From: Pedobacter sp.
GTDB taxonomy: Bacteria > Bacteroidota > Bacteroidia > Sphingobacteriales > Sphingobacteriaceae
Direction: 5' to 3'
Assembly (NCBI GenBank): GCA_004295885.1
Contig: SEDG01000449.1
Location: forward strand, 1-9,376
Length of the DNA: 9,376 bases
Position numbers and translations under genes: made by a program. The number at the start of each line of letters is the position of its first letter. Position 1 is the stretch's first letter. Shown here in pieces: positions 1 through 6,236 of this stretch. The notes under the pieces are model-generated. The model saw only the letters and a program-made list of their open reading frames with translations, was not told where the DNA came from and searched no databases.

Positions 1-1953
1 GCCTATATTATCAACCCTGTTTTTGCAGTAGATTTCATGGAGATTGAAGACCATGAAACACACAAACCTAAGTTCGATAAAAAGGTTAAGAAGGTAACTT
101 TAATAATGGTTGGAATTACTGTTTTAGCTTACCTTGTTGGGTTTGGAGCTGGTAATTTTATGGTTTTAATGACATTGCTTTACTTGCTAAACCACTTCTA
201 TTTAGAAAACGCAGTAAAGAATTTCCAAAACAATTTATGGCCACGTTTCCAAGCAAGTTATGCAAGGTTGTTAACTAGAGCCTTAAACTGGCCAAGGGCG
301 ATGTTGTTTGGAACTTTAGCTTTGCTAGTATTTACTATCGGATTAATGAATGTTATCCCACCAAAAGTTGTGTTCTTCCCAGAAGGTGATCCAAACTTTA
401 TTTACGTTTATTTAAATCTTCCAATTGGCACAGATCAAGCGTATACAAATGAAGTTGTTAAAAAACTAGAGAAAAAAGTAACTGACGTTGTTGGTGGTAA
501 AAACAATAAAGATGTTTCTTCAATTATCTCTAACGTAACAGTTGGCGTAACAGACCCACAAGATGAGGATCAAGGTGAATATCCTAACAAAGGAAAGATA
601 ACGGTTGCCTTTGTTGAGTTCGGTAAGCGTACTGGCCCAGAAACTGCCTCTTATTTGAGTAAAATTAGAGAAGCTGTTAAAGGCATTCCAGGAGCTGAAA
701 TTACGGTTGCAAAAGAGCAAGGTGGTCCGCCGACAGCCAAACCAATTAGTATTGAAATTACAGGCGATAACTTAGATTCGTTAGTAAGAACTTCAGAAAA
801 TCTGAAAAAGTTCATTGTATCTAAAAGGATTTATGGAATTGAAGAATTAAAATCAGATTTTCAAAATAACAAGCCTGAGATTGTATTTAATTTAGACAGA
901 GAGCGTGCCAATAGAGAAGGTATTTCATCTGGCCAAATTGGTGGTGATATGCGTACTGCCATTTTCGGAAAAGACATTTCTAAGTTTAGAGATATTGATG
1001 AAGATTATGACATTACCTTACGTTCTCAAGAAGACCAAAGAAATAACCTTGATGCGTTAAGAAACATGAAAATGACTTATCGTGACATGGGTATGGGCGG
1101 CATTATTCGTCAAGTTCCTTTATCTTCTTTTGGTACTGTAGATTACGTAAACACTTTTGGAGGTATAAAGCGTAAACAAGAAAAACGTATCATTATCTTA
1201 TCTTCAAACGTATTATCTGATGCAAACCCGAATGAGGTTGTTGGTAAAATACAATCAGAGATTAATCAGTTTAAAGTACCAAGTGGCGTACAGGTTAAAA
1301 TGGCTGGTGAGCAAGAAGAGCAATTGGAAACTGCAGCTTTCCTTGGTAAAGCGATGTTAATTGCGCTGGGATTAATCTTAGTTATTTTGGTTACTCAATT
1401 TAACTCAATCAGTAAACCAATGATTATCCTGAGCGAAATCTTGTTCAGTATTATCGGTGTGATTTTAGGTATTACCATTTTTAGAATGGAAATGTCTATT
1501 GTAATGAGTGGTATCGGTATTGTGGCCCTTGCAGGTATTGTGGTCCGAAATGGTATCCTCTTAGTAGAATTTACCGACTTACTAATTGAAGAAGGCATGG
1601 ATGTTAAAGCAGCAGTTATTGAAGCTGGACGTACTCGTATGACGCCAGTATTGTTAACGGCAACAGCTACCATGTTAGGCCTGATTCCTTTGGCGGTTGG
1701 TTTAAACTTAGACTTTACCACTTTATTTACAGAGTTTAATCCACATATTTATTTTGGTGGTGATAACGTTGCTTTCTGGGGACCATTATCATGGACCATG
1801 ATTTTTGGACTTGCCTTCGCAACTTTTTTAACCTTAATATTAGTGCCTTGTATGTATTTATTAGGTGATATTAACTCTAAGAAAATCAAAGCTTGGTTTA
1901 AGAGCAAACCAGAAACTACCGAAAAAGCTACTGAAGTAGAAGTTAGCGAATAA
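1..1953 (+). CDS. RND-family efflux transporter inner-membrane subunit, C-terminal part (5' end outside window)
   Basis: This is the proton-driven inner-membrane pump of a tripartite efflux system (AcrB/ACR_tran superfamily), which exports substrates with a periplasmic adaptor and an outer-membrane channel. The frame is open from base 1 (AYIINPVFAVDFME), so the ATG at 37 is internal and about half of the protein lies upstream. Numbering from the first codon, residues ~30-75 form a hydrophobic hairpin in the central linker, as I recall for Bacteroidota RND pumps. A membrane helix follows near 100-120, then a periplasmic porter/docking region (~120-435), then a helix bundle containing LILVILVTQFNSISKP, GIVVRNGILLVEF and GLAFATFLTLILVPCMYLL. 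The family motifs NPHIYFGGDN and TRMTPVLLTATATMLGLIPLA are present. Arg516 sits where AcrB has the proton-relay Lys940. The frame ends in a charged tail and shows no damage. Substrate cannot be told (drug or metal). The family call is very secure. Confidence 0.95.
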   Translation, partial: AYIINPVFAVDFMEIEDHETHKPKFDKKVKKVTLIMVGITVLAYLVGFGAGNFMVLMTLLYLLNHFYLENAVKNFQNNLWPRFQASYARLLTRALNWPRAMLFGTLALLVFTIGLMNVIPPKVVFFPEGDPNFIYVYLNLPIGTDQAYTNEVVKKLEKKVTDVVGGKNNKDVSSIISNVTVGVTDPQDEDQGEYPNKGKITVAFVEFGKRTGPETASYLSKIREAVKGIPGAEITVAKEQGGPPTAKPISIEITGDNLDSLVRTSENLKKFIVSKRIYGIEELKSDFQNNKPEIVFNLDRERANREGISSGQIGGDMRTAIFGKDISKFRDIDEDYDITLRSQEDQRNNLDALRNMKMTYRDMGMGGIIRQVPLSSFGTVDYVNTFGGIKRKQEKRIIILSSNVLSDANPNEVVGKIQSEINQFKVPSGVQVKMAGEQEEQLETAAFLGKAMLIALGLILVILVTQFNSISKPMIILSEILFSIIGVILGITIFRMEMSIVMSGIGIVALAGIVVRNGILLVEFTDLLIEEGMDVKAAVIEAGRTRMTPVLLTATATMLGLIPLAVGLNLDFTTLFTEFNPHIYFGGDNVAFWGPLSWTMIFGLAFATFLTLILVPCMYLLGDINSKKIKAWFKSKPETTEKATEVEVSE

Positions 1954-1966
1954 TATCAAACACCTA

Positions 1967-1979
1967 CTGCCACAGGCAG
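1967..1979. repeat. Small intergenic hairpin CTGCC-ACA-GGCAG
   Basis: A perfect 5-bp stem with a 3-nt loop lies just after the RND stop codon and 14 bp before the terminator. It has no T-tract of its own. Similar CTGCC/GGCAG mini-palindromes are frequent in Bacteroidota intergenic DNA, from memory. No function is assigned. Confidence 0.4.
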
Positions 1980-1992
1980 ACAAATAAAACCG

Positions 1993-2026
1993 AAGCCCTT
2001 TAGTCGAAAGATTAAAGGGCTTTTTT
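1993..2026 (+). terminator. Rho-independent terminator of the RND operon
   Basis: AAGCCCTTTA (1993-2002) pairs perfectly with TAAAGGGCTT (2013-2022). The stem extends inward through G-T, T-A and C-G pairs to a GAAA tetraloop (2006-2009) and is followed by a run of T to 2026. It lies 39 bp after the RND stop codon, so it closes that transcript. Confidence 0.9.
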
Positions 2027-2045
2027 GCGTGTCAACACTTCCTTG

Positions 2046-2099
2046 GTTGGTGTCCCCACCAACAAAATCGACCACAGATAGAAAGGATGAACACAGATA
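2046..2099. repeat. Intergenic hairpin plus short direct repeat CACAGATA
   Basis: GTTGGTG (2046-2052) and CACCAAC (2057-2063) form a perfect 7-bp hairpin with a TCCC loop. It is followed by two copies of CACAGATA (2073-2080 and 2092-2099) spaced 19 bp apart. This resembles the 'ACCACAGAT...ACACAGAT' filler common between Bacteroidota genes, from memory. No promoter or gene is apparent in 2027-2150. Confidence 0.4.
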
Positions 2100-2149
2100 A
2101 AACAGGAAATAGAAGGTTTAGAAAAGCAATTGCAGTAATTAAGTTAAAG

Positions 2150-2265
2150 TTAGTCGGGCTATGCGCTGCAATCCCCGATGTAAAATCGGGATATTTCCGC
2201 TACTATCCCGTTTAGCTTACACAGGTCTCTGCTACTATGTTGGGCTGCAAGCTGCCAAGCCCGAA
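2150..2265. repeat. Interspersed hairpin repeat invading the 3' end of the MFS gene
   Basis: The block begins AGTCGGGCTATGCGCTGCAA. It holds an imperfect hairpin around 2171-2192 (CCCGAT / ATCGGG) and the phrase TTTCCGCTACTATCCCG. It ends in a second hairpin at 2242-2262 (GGGCT-GCA ... TGC-CA-AGCCC). I associate the 'GTCGGGCTATNCGCTGCAATC' wording with a dispersed repeat of Sphingobacteriaceae, from memory. The MFS reading frame loses family similarity where this block starts, near 2262, so the repeat marks that break. Confidence 0.5.
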
Positions 2266-2964
2266 ACCATTGCCAAAGCAATGCCCGGAGAAACTTTGGT
2301 ATTGGTACCAGCAATACTATAAACCATTGGCACAATACCAGAAACGCCGATACCCACCAACATAAAACCAATTACAGAAGGTATTAAAAAAGGAAAAAGC
2401 ACCGAGGTAAACATACCCGTAGAAATGATGATACCGCTTACTTGCAATGATTTTTTTCTGCCGTATTTGCCAATAATCTTATCGCCAAGGAATCTACCTG
2501 TTGCCATCATGATCATGAAAGAGGTATACCCTAAAATGACTAAAGCTGCTGGTGCTTTTACAATGTCTTTAAAATACACCCCACTCCAATCGAACATCGC
2601 TCCTTCTGTGGCCATGCTACAGAAACCAATAATTCCCAGTTGTACCAATACGCCTTGTGGCTTTGTAAATAGTTTGGGCTTATCAGCAGTTGTTGGTTTT
2701 TGTCCGCCCAATAAGTAGCGATAATTAGTAAAAATGTTTATCCAGCCCAACAAAGCAATGATGCAAAAATGAGTATAGGGAGGCAAATGAAGGTTAATCA
2801 TTAGCAAACCGATTAAAGCCCCTGAAAACCCGCCTACACTCCAAGCGCCAAACAATTCCTTGTCCGAAATAGAATAAAGAAACCGCCAATCTTACTCTTT
2901 TCTTGCTATAAGGATGGTCATGGAAAGGGTTCTGAAGAGCTGAGGCTTCTAAAATTTCTGACAT
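2235..2964 (-). pseudogene. MFS transporter pseudogene (internal deletion, frameshift and 3' truncation)
   Basis: This is a remnant of a 12-helix major facilitator superfamily permease; its substrate cannot be inferred. The gene starts with ATG at 2964 (MSEILEAS...) and reads to VRLAVSLFYFGQGI, the beginning of helix 1. At about 2850 the sequence jumps to FGAWSVGGFSGALIGLL, which belongs near helix 5. The two parts are out of frame, so roughly 90-100 codons are missing. The second part (2235-2855) keeps helices ~5-10, the loop GRFLGDKIIGKYGRKK and the helix-10 region GIGVSGIVPMVYSIAG. After GIALAMVS (about 2263) similarity stops, and the frame runs into repeat DNA to a stop, so helices 11-12 are gone. 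The surviving segments have no other stops, which suggests recent damage or an assembly error. The family call is firm and the broken state is clear. Confidence 0.85.
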
Positions 2965-2996
2965 AGTGCGGTAGAAAAGATGAATTTTGAGAAGTG

Positions 2997-3004
2997 CAAA
3001 GTTC
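2997..3004 (-). promoter_or_regulatory. Possible Bacteroidota -7 box of the MFS pseudogene
   Basis: Read on the minus strand, GAACTTTG followed by CAC lies 32 bp upstream of the MFS ATG. It matches the Bacteroidota -7 consensus TAnnTTTG at all but the first defined base. No convincing -33 TTTG is seen upstream, so this is tentative. Confidence 0.3.
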
Positions 3005-3060
3005 CTTAAATCTATTGGTAAAAGGAAGCTTATTTTATCATTTGGGAATAATAAACGAGA

Positions 3061-3134
3061 CTGTTATGCTGAACCAGTGAAGGATTAACTAGTTTCGATT
3101 ACCAAAGAGATGCCACGCTGCGCTCTGCATGACA
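3061..3134. repeat. Imperfect palindromic interspersed element (~74 bp)
   Basis: The ends are near-inverted copies: TGTTATGCTGAAC (3062-3074) and GCTCTGCATGACA (3122-3134), whose reverse complement is TGTCATGCAGAGC. The interior carries GTGAAGGAT and AAAGAGATGCCACGCTGCG. This is the TGTCATGCTGAGC...TTCAGCATGACA type of dispersed element that I recall from many Bacteroidota genomes. It has no coding capacity. It lies between the 5' side of the MFS pseudogene and the following terminator. Confidence 0.55.
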
Positions 3135-3143
3135 ATACCTAAT

Positions 3144-3171
3144 AAAAAAAACCAGTAATTGCTTACTGGCT
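3144..3171 (-). terminator. Terminator of the beta-propeller gene (copy 1 of a duplicated terminator)
   Basis: On the minus strand CCAGTAA and TTACTGG (3163-3169 / 3152-3158) form a perfect 7-bp stem with a 4-nt loop, followed by a run of eight T (plus-strand A at 3144-3151). The stem begins about 54 bp after the stop codon at 3224. It is near-identical to the terminator at 4716-4745. Confidence 0.85.
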
Positions 3172-3198
3172 TTTTGGCAAATATATCTTCCGGACTTT
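3144..3198. repeat. Direct repeat copy 1: terminator plus ATATATCTTCCGGACTTT
   Basis: These 55 bp match 4716-4768 with only a few differences: A-tract length, A/G before the stem, and GG-C versus GA-T after it. Both copies have the same orientation and nearly the same distance to the stop codon of the gene they terminate. The copies are 1.57 kb apart and bracket the truncated beta-propeller gene. Confidence 0.85.
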
Positions 3199-3223
3199 CG
3201 GACTAGAAATCTTCCCGACTTAT
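3191..3223 (-). repeat. Degenerate ~7-bp AGTCCGG-type tandem repeats after a stop codon
   Basis: Read on the minus strand directly after the stop codon, the sequence runs AAGTCGGGAAG ... CTAGTCCGAAAGTCCGGAAG, a loose tandem of AGTCSGR units. The same motif occurs in the same place after the lpdA stop codon (4757-4797). It lies between stop codon and terminator and so would be in the 3' UTR. Confidence 0.55.
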
Positions 3224-4579
3224 TTACAATTTCGTTGGCTGGTAAAACCTCACTGTTCCATCTTTTTCACTAGATACAATGAGTAAGCTTCTTCCATTTG
3301 GACTGTCTTTTGGTTTTACAAACATTAAACCTTCAGGTTCCTCTCCAGTTTGAAAAACCTGGACAAATATAGGTTTACTAGGAATACTAACGTCGTAAAC
3401 AGCAATCATATACGCACGTTCCATCCCGATAAAAGCTAAGGTTCTTCCATTTACTTTTGCCACGGTAACACTTTCCACTTCTACACCTTTCTTTGTAGAC
3501 CTCGCATCTGGGTATTTACCTGCATTAGCAACTTGTTGTTCTAGGTCTTTACCAATTTCGGCAACTAATTGTCCGGTTGCAGCGTTTAAAATGGTAACAC
3601 TTCTACCGCCTAAAGCAAACAATTCATCATACTGTCCATCAGTATTTTTACCTCTAGCATTTGTAATAAGTAGTTTACCGATACTAGCATCTTGCTGTAA
3701 TGTTGCTGCATCTGGGAATTTTAGCGGGTTAAGCGTCACTTTCTTTACTGTTGTTTCTTCATTGAAACCTGTCCAAGCACGAGTATCACCTTCATTGGCT
3801 AATGCGATATAATTATTATCATTAGCTGAGAAATATGAAATTGCATCAGGTAAATAGAAAGCTTTTATAGGCCAAGTTTTAGGAGCATATTGTTTATCCT
3901 CTTCAGACGTGTCAAAAGCATTTGCGGCCAAACTGAGGTCTTTTAAACCTAGTGGCATTATTTTGGTGATTTTACCAGCAATTAAGTCTACTTCTGCTAC
4001 TGCATTATTTTCTTGTAAGGTTACAAATGCCTTCTTAGAATCTCCTGCTACAGCAACATATTCCGGCTCGATATCTTGCGCAAAGCTTGCATTCAGGCCA
4101 TAAATTCTTAATCCGGCGGCTACAAGCTTTGTTTTATCGGCTTCGAAGCCAGCAAAATCTAAGGTTTTAACAGTATAATTATTTTTTACATCGATTATTG
4201 AGATGGTTCCAATAGGGTCGATTGTATAGGCATCGTTAGGCTCACCTTCGTTTGCTGAAATGATATAGTTTCCATCTGGACTGAAAGTTACCATATCAGG
4301 CATTGCACCTACGCTAATTTTTTTGACTTCCTCTAAAGTTGATGTTTTTAAAACAACAATATCTCCGTTTGATTGAGGTGTAACACCATTTAAAGCAATT
4401 GCCAATAAACCATTGCTTACAGCGACACTATTAATACCAGCATTACTTGCATAGGTTAATGTTCTTGATTTAGTTACAGTTGGATAAGCACTTAAATCTA
4501 CTACTTCTACTTTTGTACCACCATCATTACTTACTACAAATAACTTTTTGGTCGTTGGGTCTATATTAAGTTTTGAAGG
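3224..4579 (-). pseudogene. Choice-of-anchor I / phytase-like beta-propeller protein, 5' truncated
   Basis: This resembles the secreted choice-of-anchor I family of repeated beta-propeller blades, often annotated alkaline-phosphatase- or phytase-esterase-like. The enzymatic role is unproven. Blade-like segments include DPTTKKLFVVSNDGG, VTFSPDGNYIISANEGEPND, DIEPEYVAVAGDSKKAFVTL, NYIALANEGDTRAW and EPEGLMFVKPKDSPNGRSLL, ending in QPTKL. Recognisable sequence begins near 4576. The frame stays open to a TGA at 4628-4630, but those extra codons read as unrelated DNA with no ATG. A TTG at 4405 would start a 393-residue product inside a blade. Signal peptide and first blade (perhaps 60-100 residues) are therefore missing. 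The body has no stops or frameshifts, so the loss looks recent or artefactual. It is followed by a terminator. The family call is likely; the truncation is strongly supported. Confidence 0.75.
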
Positions 4580-4629
4580 CAGAAAAAAACAGATTTTCTT
4601 AAGGGGGCGAGTAATGTTTGAGAGTCGTC

Positions 4630-4650
4630 ATACCCAGCTTCACTGGGTAT
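4630..4650. repeat. Intergenic hairpin ATACCCAG / CTGGGTAT
   Basis: ATACCCAG (4630-4637) and CTGGGTAT (4643-4650) form a perfect 8-bp stem with a 5-nt loop (CTTCA). There is no T-tract, so it is not a good terminator. It lies where the 5' end of the truncated beta-propeller gene should be and resembles dispersed Bacteroidota palindromes. Nothing else is recognisable in 4651-4715. Confidence 0.5.
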
Positions 4651-4715
4651 CGTAATGGGCTGAAAAGGCTAGTGTTCATAAGTTTACAAGGCAAGATTCC
4701 CTGAGTTATTGAATG

Positions 4716-4745
4716 AAAAAAGCCAGTAATTGCTTACTGGCTTTT
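4716..4745 (-). terminator. Terminator of lpdA (copy 2 of the duplicated terminator)
   Basis: AAAAGCCAGTAA (4718-4729) and TTACTGGCTTTT (4734-4745) form a perfect 12-bp stem with a TTGC loop. On the minus strand six T follow. It starts about 53 bp after the lpdA stop codon. The long A/T flanks would let it work in both directions. Confidence 0.88.
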
Positions 4746-4768
4746 GATAAATATATCTTCCGGACTTT
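4716..4768. repeat. Direct repeat copy 2: terminator plus ATATATCTTCCGGACTTT
   Basis: This is the partner of 3144-3198. The stem-loop and the stretch AAATATATCTTCCGGACTTT are shared, while sequence on both sides diverges. Recombination between the copies would excise the whole beta-propeller remnant. Confidence 0.85.
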
Positions 4769-4797
4769 AAGACTCCGGACTATCGACTCCTGACTCT
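4757..4797 (-). repeat. Degenerate ~7-bp AGTCCGG-type tandem repeats after the lpdA stop codon
   Basis: On the minus strand after the stop codon the units are GAGTCAG, GAGTCGAT, AGTCCG, GAGTCTTAA and AGTCCGGAAG. This is the same unit family as at 3191-3223 and sits at the same place relative to stop codon and terminator. Confidence 0.6.
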
Positions 4798-4798
4798 C

Positions 4799-6097
4799 TT
4801 ATATATGTATCGCTCTGTTTTCAGTTGCCGCCATTGCAGCCTCTTTTAAAGCTTCTGTATAGGTTGGGTGAGCATGGCAAATTCTTGCAATATCTTCCGC
4901 AGATGCACGGAATTCCATTGCAACCACAGCTTCAGCAATCATATCTGCAGCACGTGGACCAATCATGTGTACACCTAAAACTTCATCAGTTTTTTCATCA
5001 GCTAAAACTTTCACGAAACCATCTGTATCCATGCTTGCCTTTGCTCTTCCACTTGCTTTGAAGGGGAATGAACCCATTTTATATTTTACACCAGCAGTTT
5101 TTAATTGTTCTTCTGTTTGTCCAACAGAAGCAACTTCTGGCCAAGTATAAACTACTCCTGGAATTAGGTTGTAGTTGATATGAGGTTTTTGTCCAGCAAT
5201 AGTTTCTGCTACGTAAATACCTTCATCTTCTGCTTTGTGAGCTAACATGGCGCCAGTAATTACATCGCCTATGGCATAAACACCAGGAACCGAAGTTTCT
5301 AAATGTGCATTTACAGGAATTTTCTTACCTCTTTCTTCAACGGTAATTCCGATTTTATCTAAACCTAAACCTTCGCTATAAGCAGTTCTGCCAACCGCAA
5401 CAATACAGTAGTCTGCTTCGAATGATTCAGCTTCGCCTTTGGCATTATCTGCTGTAACGGTTACCGTTTTACCTTTAGTTGTGGCGCCAGTAACTTTGTG
5501 TCCCATAAAGAATTCCATACCTAAAGATTTCTTTAATACACGTTGTAGTTCTTTACCTAAACCAGCATCCATAGTAGCAATGATAGAAGGCATAAACTCA
5601 ATTACAGAAACTTTTGTTCCTAAACGAGCATATACAGAACCCAACTCTAAACCAATTACACCACCACCAATAACAACCATTGTTTTTGGAACTTCTTTGA
5701 TATTTAAAGCTTCTGTAGAAGTAATGATACGCTTTTTATCAATTGGTAAAAAAGGCAAGGCAGTTGGTTTTGAACCTGTTGCAATGATTACATTTTTAGC
5801 AGTGATTGTTTCTGTAGAGCCATCACCCTTGGTAATTAAGATGGTGTTTTTGTCTACAAATGAACCAATACCTTCAAATGCATCAATTTTATTTTTCTTG
5901 AAAAGATAAGTGATACCTGCAGTATTTTGAGAAACGACATCGTCTTTACGAGCAATCATTTGTTTCATATCAACTTTTAAATCTTTTAAGTTGATACCGT
6001 GAGTTGTAAAAGTATGTGCTGCGTTATGGAAATGCTCTGAAGAATCTAATAGCGCTTTTGATGGGATACAACCTACATTTAGGCAAGTACCACCCTT
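4799..6097 (-). pseudogene. lpdA: Dihydrolipoyl dehydrogenase (E3), 5' truncated
   Basis: This flavoprotein reoxidises lipoamide in the pyruvate and 2-oxoglutarate dehydrogenase and glycine cleavage complexes, using FAD and NAD+. The retained frame begins GGTCLNVGCIPSK at 6094, carrying the redox-active cysteine pair. It continues through the NAD-binding glycine motif VVIGGGVIGLELGS, the second FAD motif GVYAIGDV, the dimer interface domain and the catalytic HAHPTYTE, ending TENRAIHI. About 35-40 N-terminal residues are absent, including the first FAD-binding GxGxxG. Just upstream of GGT the in-frame codons are AAG, GGA, ATA, GGA and then TAG (6107-6109), and the DNA becomes a tandem repeat array. 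The first in-frame ATG (5968) starts after the redox cysteines and would give 389 residues against about 465 normally. Everything present looks intact, so the break is recent or an assembly fault. A second functional copy would be expected elsewhere. Confidence 0.93.
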
Positions 6098-6165
6098 TCC
6101 TATTCCCTATTTCCTATTTCCCATTTTCCATTTTACATTTTCCATCTTACATCTCCATTCCATCA
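6095..6165. repeat. Tandem array of degenerate ~7-bp repeats (AATGGAA/GATGTAA type)
   Basis: On the minus strand the array reads GATGTAA, GATGGAA, AATGTAA, AATGGAA, then AATGGGAA and ATAGGAA/ATAGGGA variants, each unit about 7 bp with A/G and TA/GA substitutions. It runs directly into the first retained lpdA codons. It differs in unit from the AGTCCGG arrays but has the same period. I recall similar arrays between genes in Sphingobacteriaceae and Flavobacteriaceae. Confidence 0.7.
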
Positions 6166-6191
6166 CAATCTTGATACTTCTAATAAAATAC

Positions 6192-6219
6192 TTGTTAGTA
6201 GTTAATATATTTATGTTTT
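6192..6219 (+). promoter_or_regulatory. Possible Bacteroidota promoter for the hydrolase-peptidase pair
   Basis: TTG (6192-6194) and TATGTTTT (6212-6219) are separated by 17 bp. They approximate the Bacteroidota -33 TTTG / -7 TAnnTTTG promoter, with the final G replaced by T. The box ends 17 bp before the ATG of the S15-type hydrolase. The 5' UTR is A-rich with no Shine-Dalgarno, as is usual in this phylum. The call is tentative. Confidence 0.35.
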
Positions 6220-6236
6220 ATTAAAAACCCCATAAA

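Noticed and set aside
2159..2371. A 70-codon minus-strand open frame near the end of the MFS remnant
   Set aside because: It overlaps the MFS frame and repeat DNA in another frame, and its composition is low-complexity (W/L/F-rich) with no homology I recognise.
2425..2718. A 97-codon plus-strand open frame inside the MFS remnant
   Set aside because: It lies entirely antisense to well-conserved MFS helices, so it is a shadow.
3144..4768. A composite transposon or insertion sequence bounded by the direct repeats
   Set aside because: The repeats are terminators with unique flanks, there are no inverted ends or transposase, and the interior is an ordinary beta-propeller gene remnant.
5439..5909. 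A 156-codon open frame antisense to lpdA
   Set aside because: It mirrors the conserved lpdA frame on the other strand, has no recognisable domain and no start context. It is a shadow of the real gene, as are the open frames at 4825-5150 (+), 3591-4103 (+), 520-720 (-), 1395-1721 (-), 7548-7826 (-) and 8551-8775 (-).
5966..5968. ATG at 5968 as the true start of lpdA
   Set aside because: Clear family sequence (GGTCLNVGCIPSK and beyond) continues 42 codons upstream in frame, so this Met is internal. A protein starting here would lack the redox cysteines.
6095..6165. CRISPR array
   Set aside because: Units are about 7 bp and contiguous, with no spacers; this is a degenerate tandem repeat.
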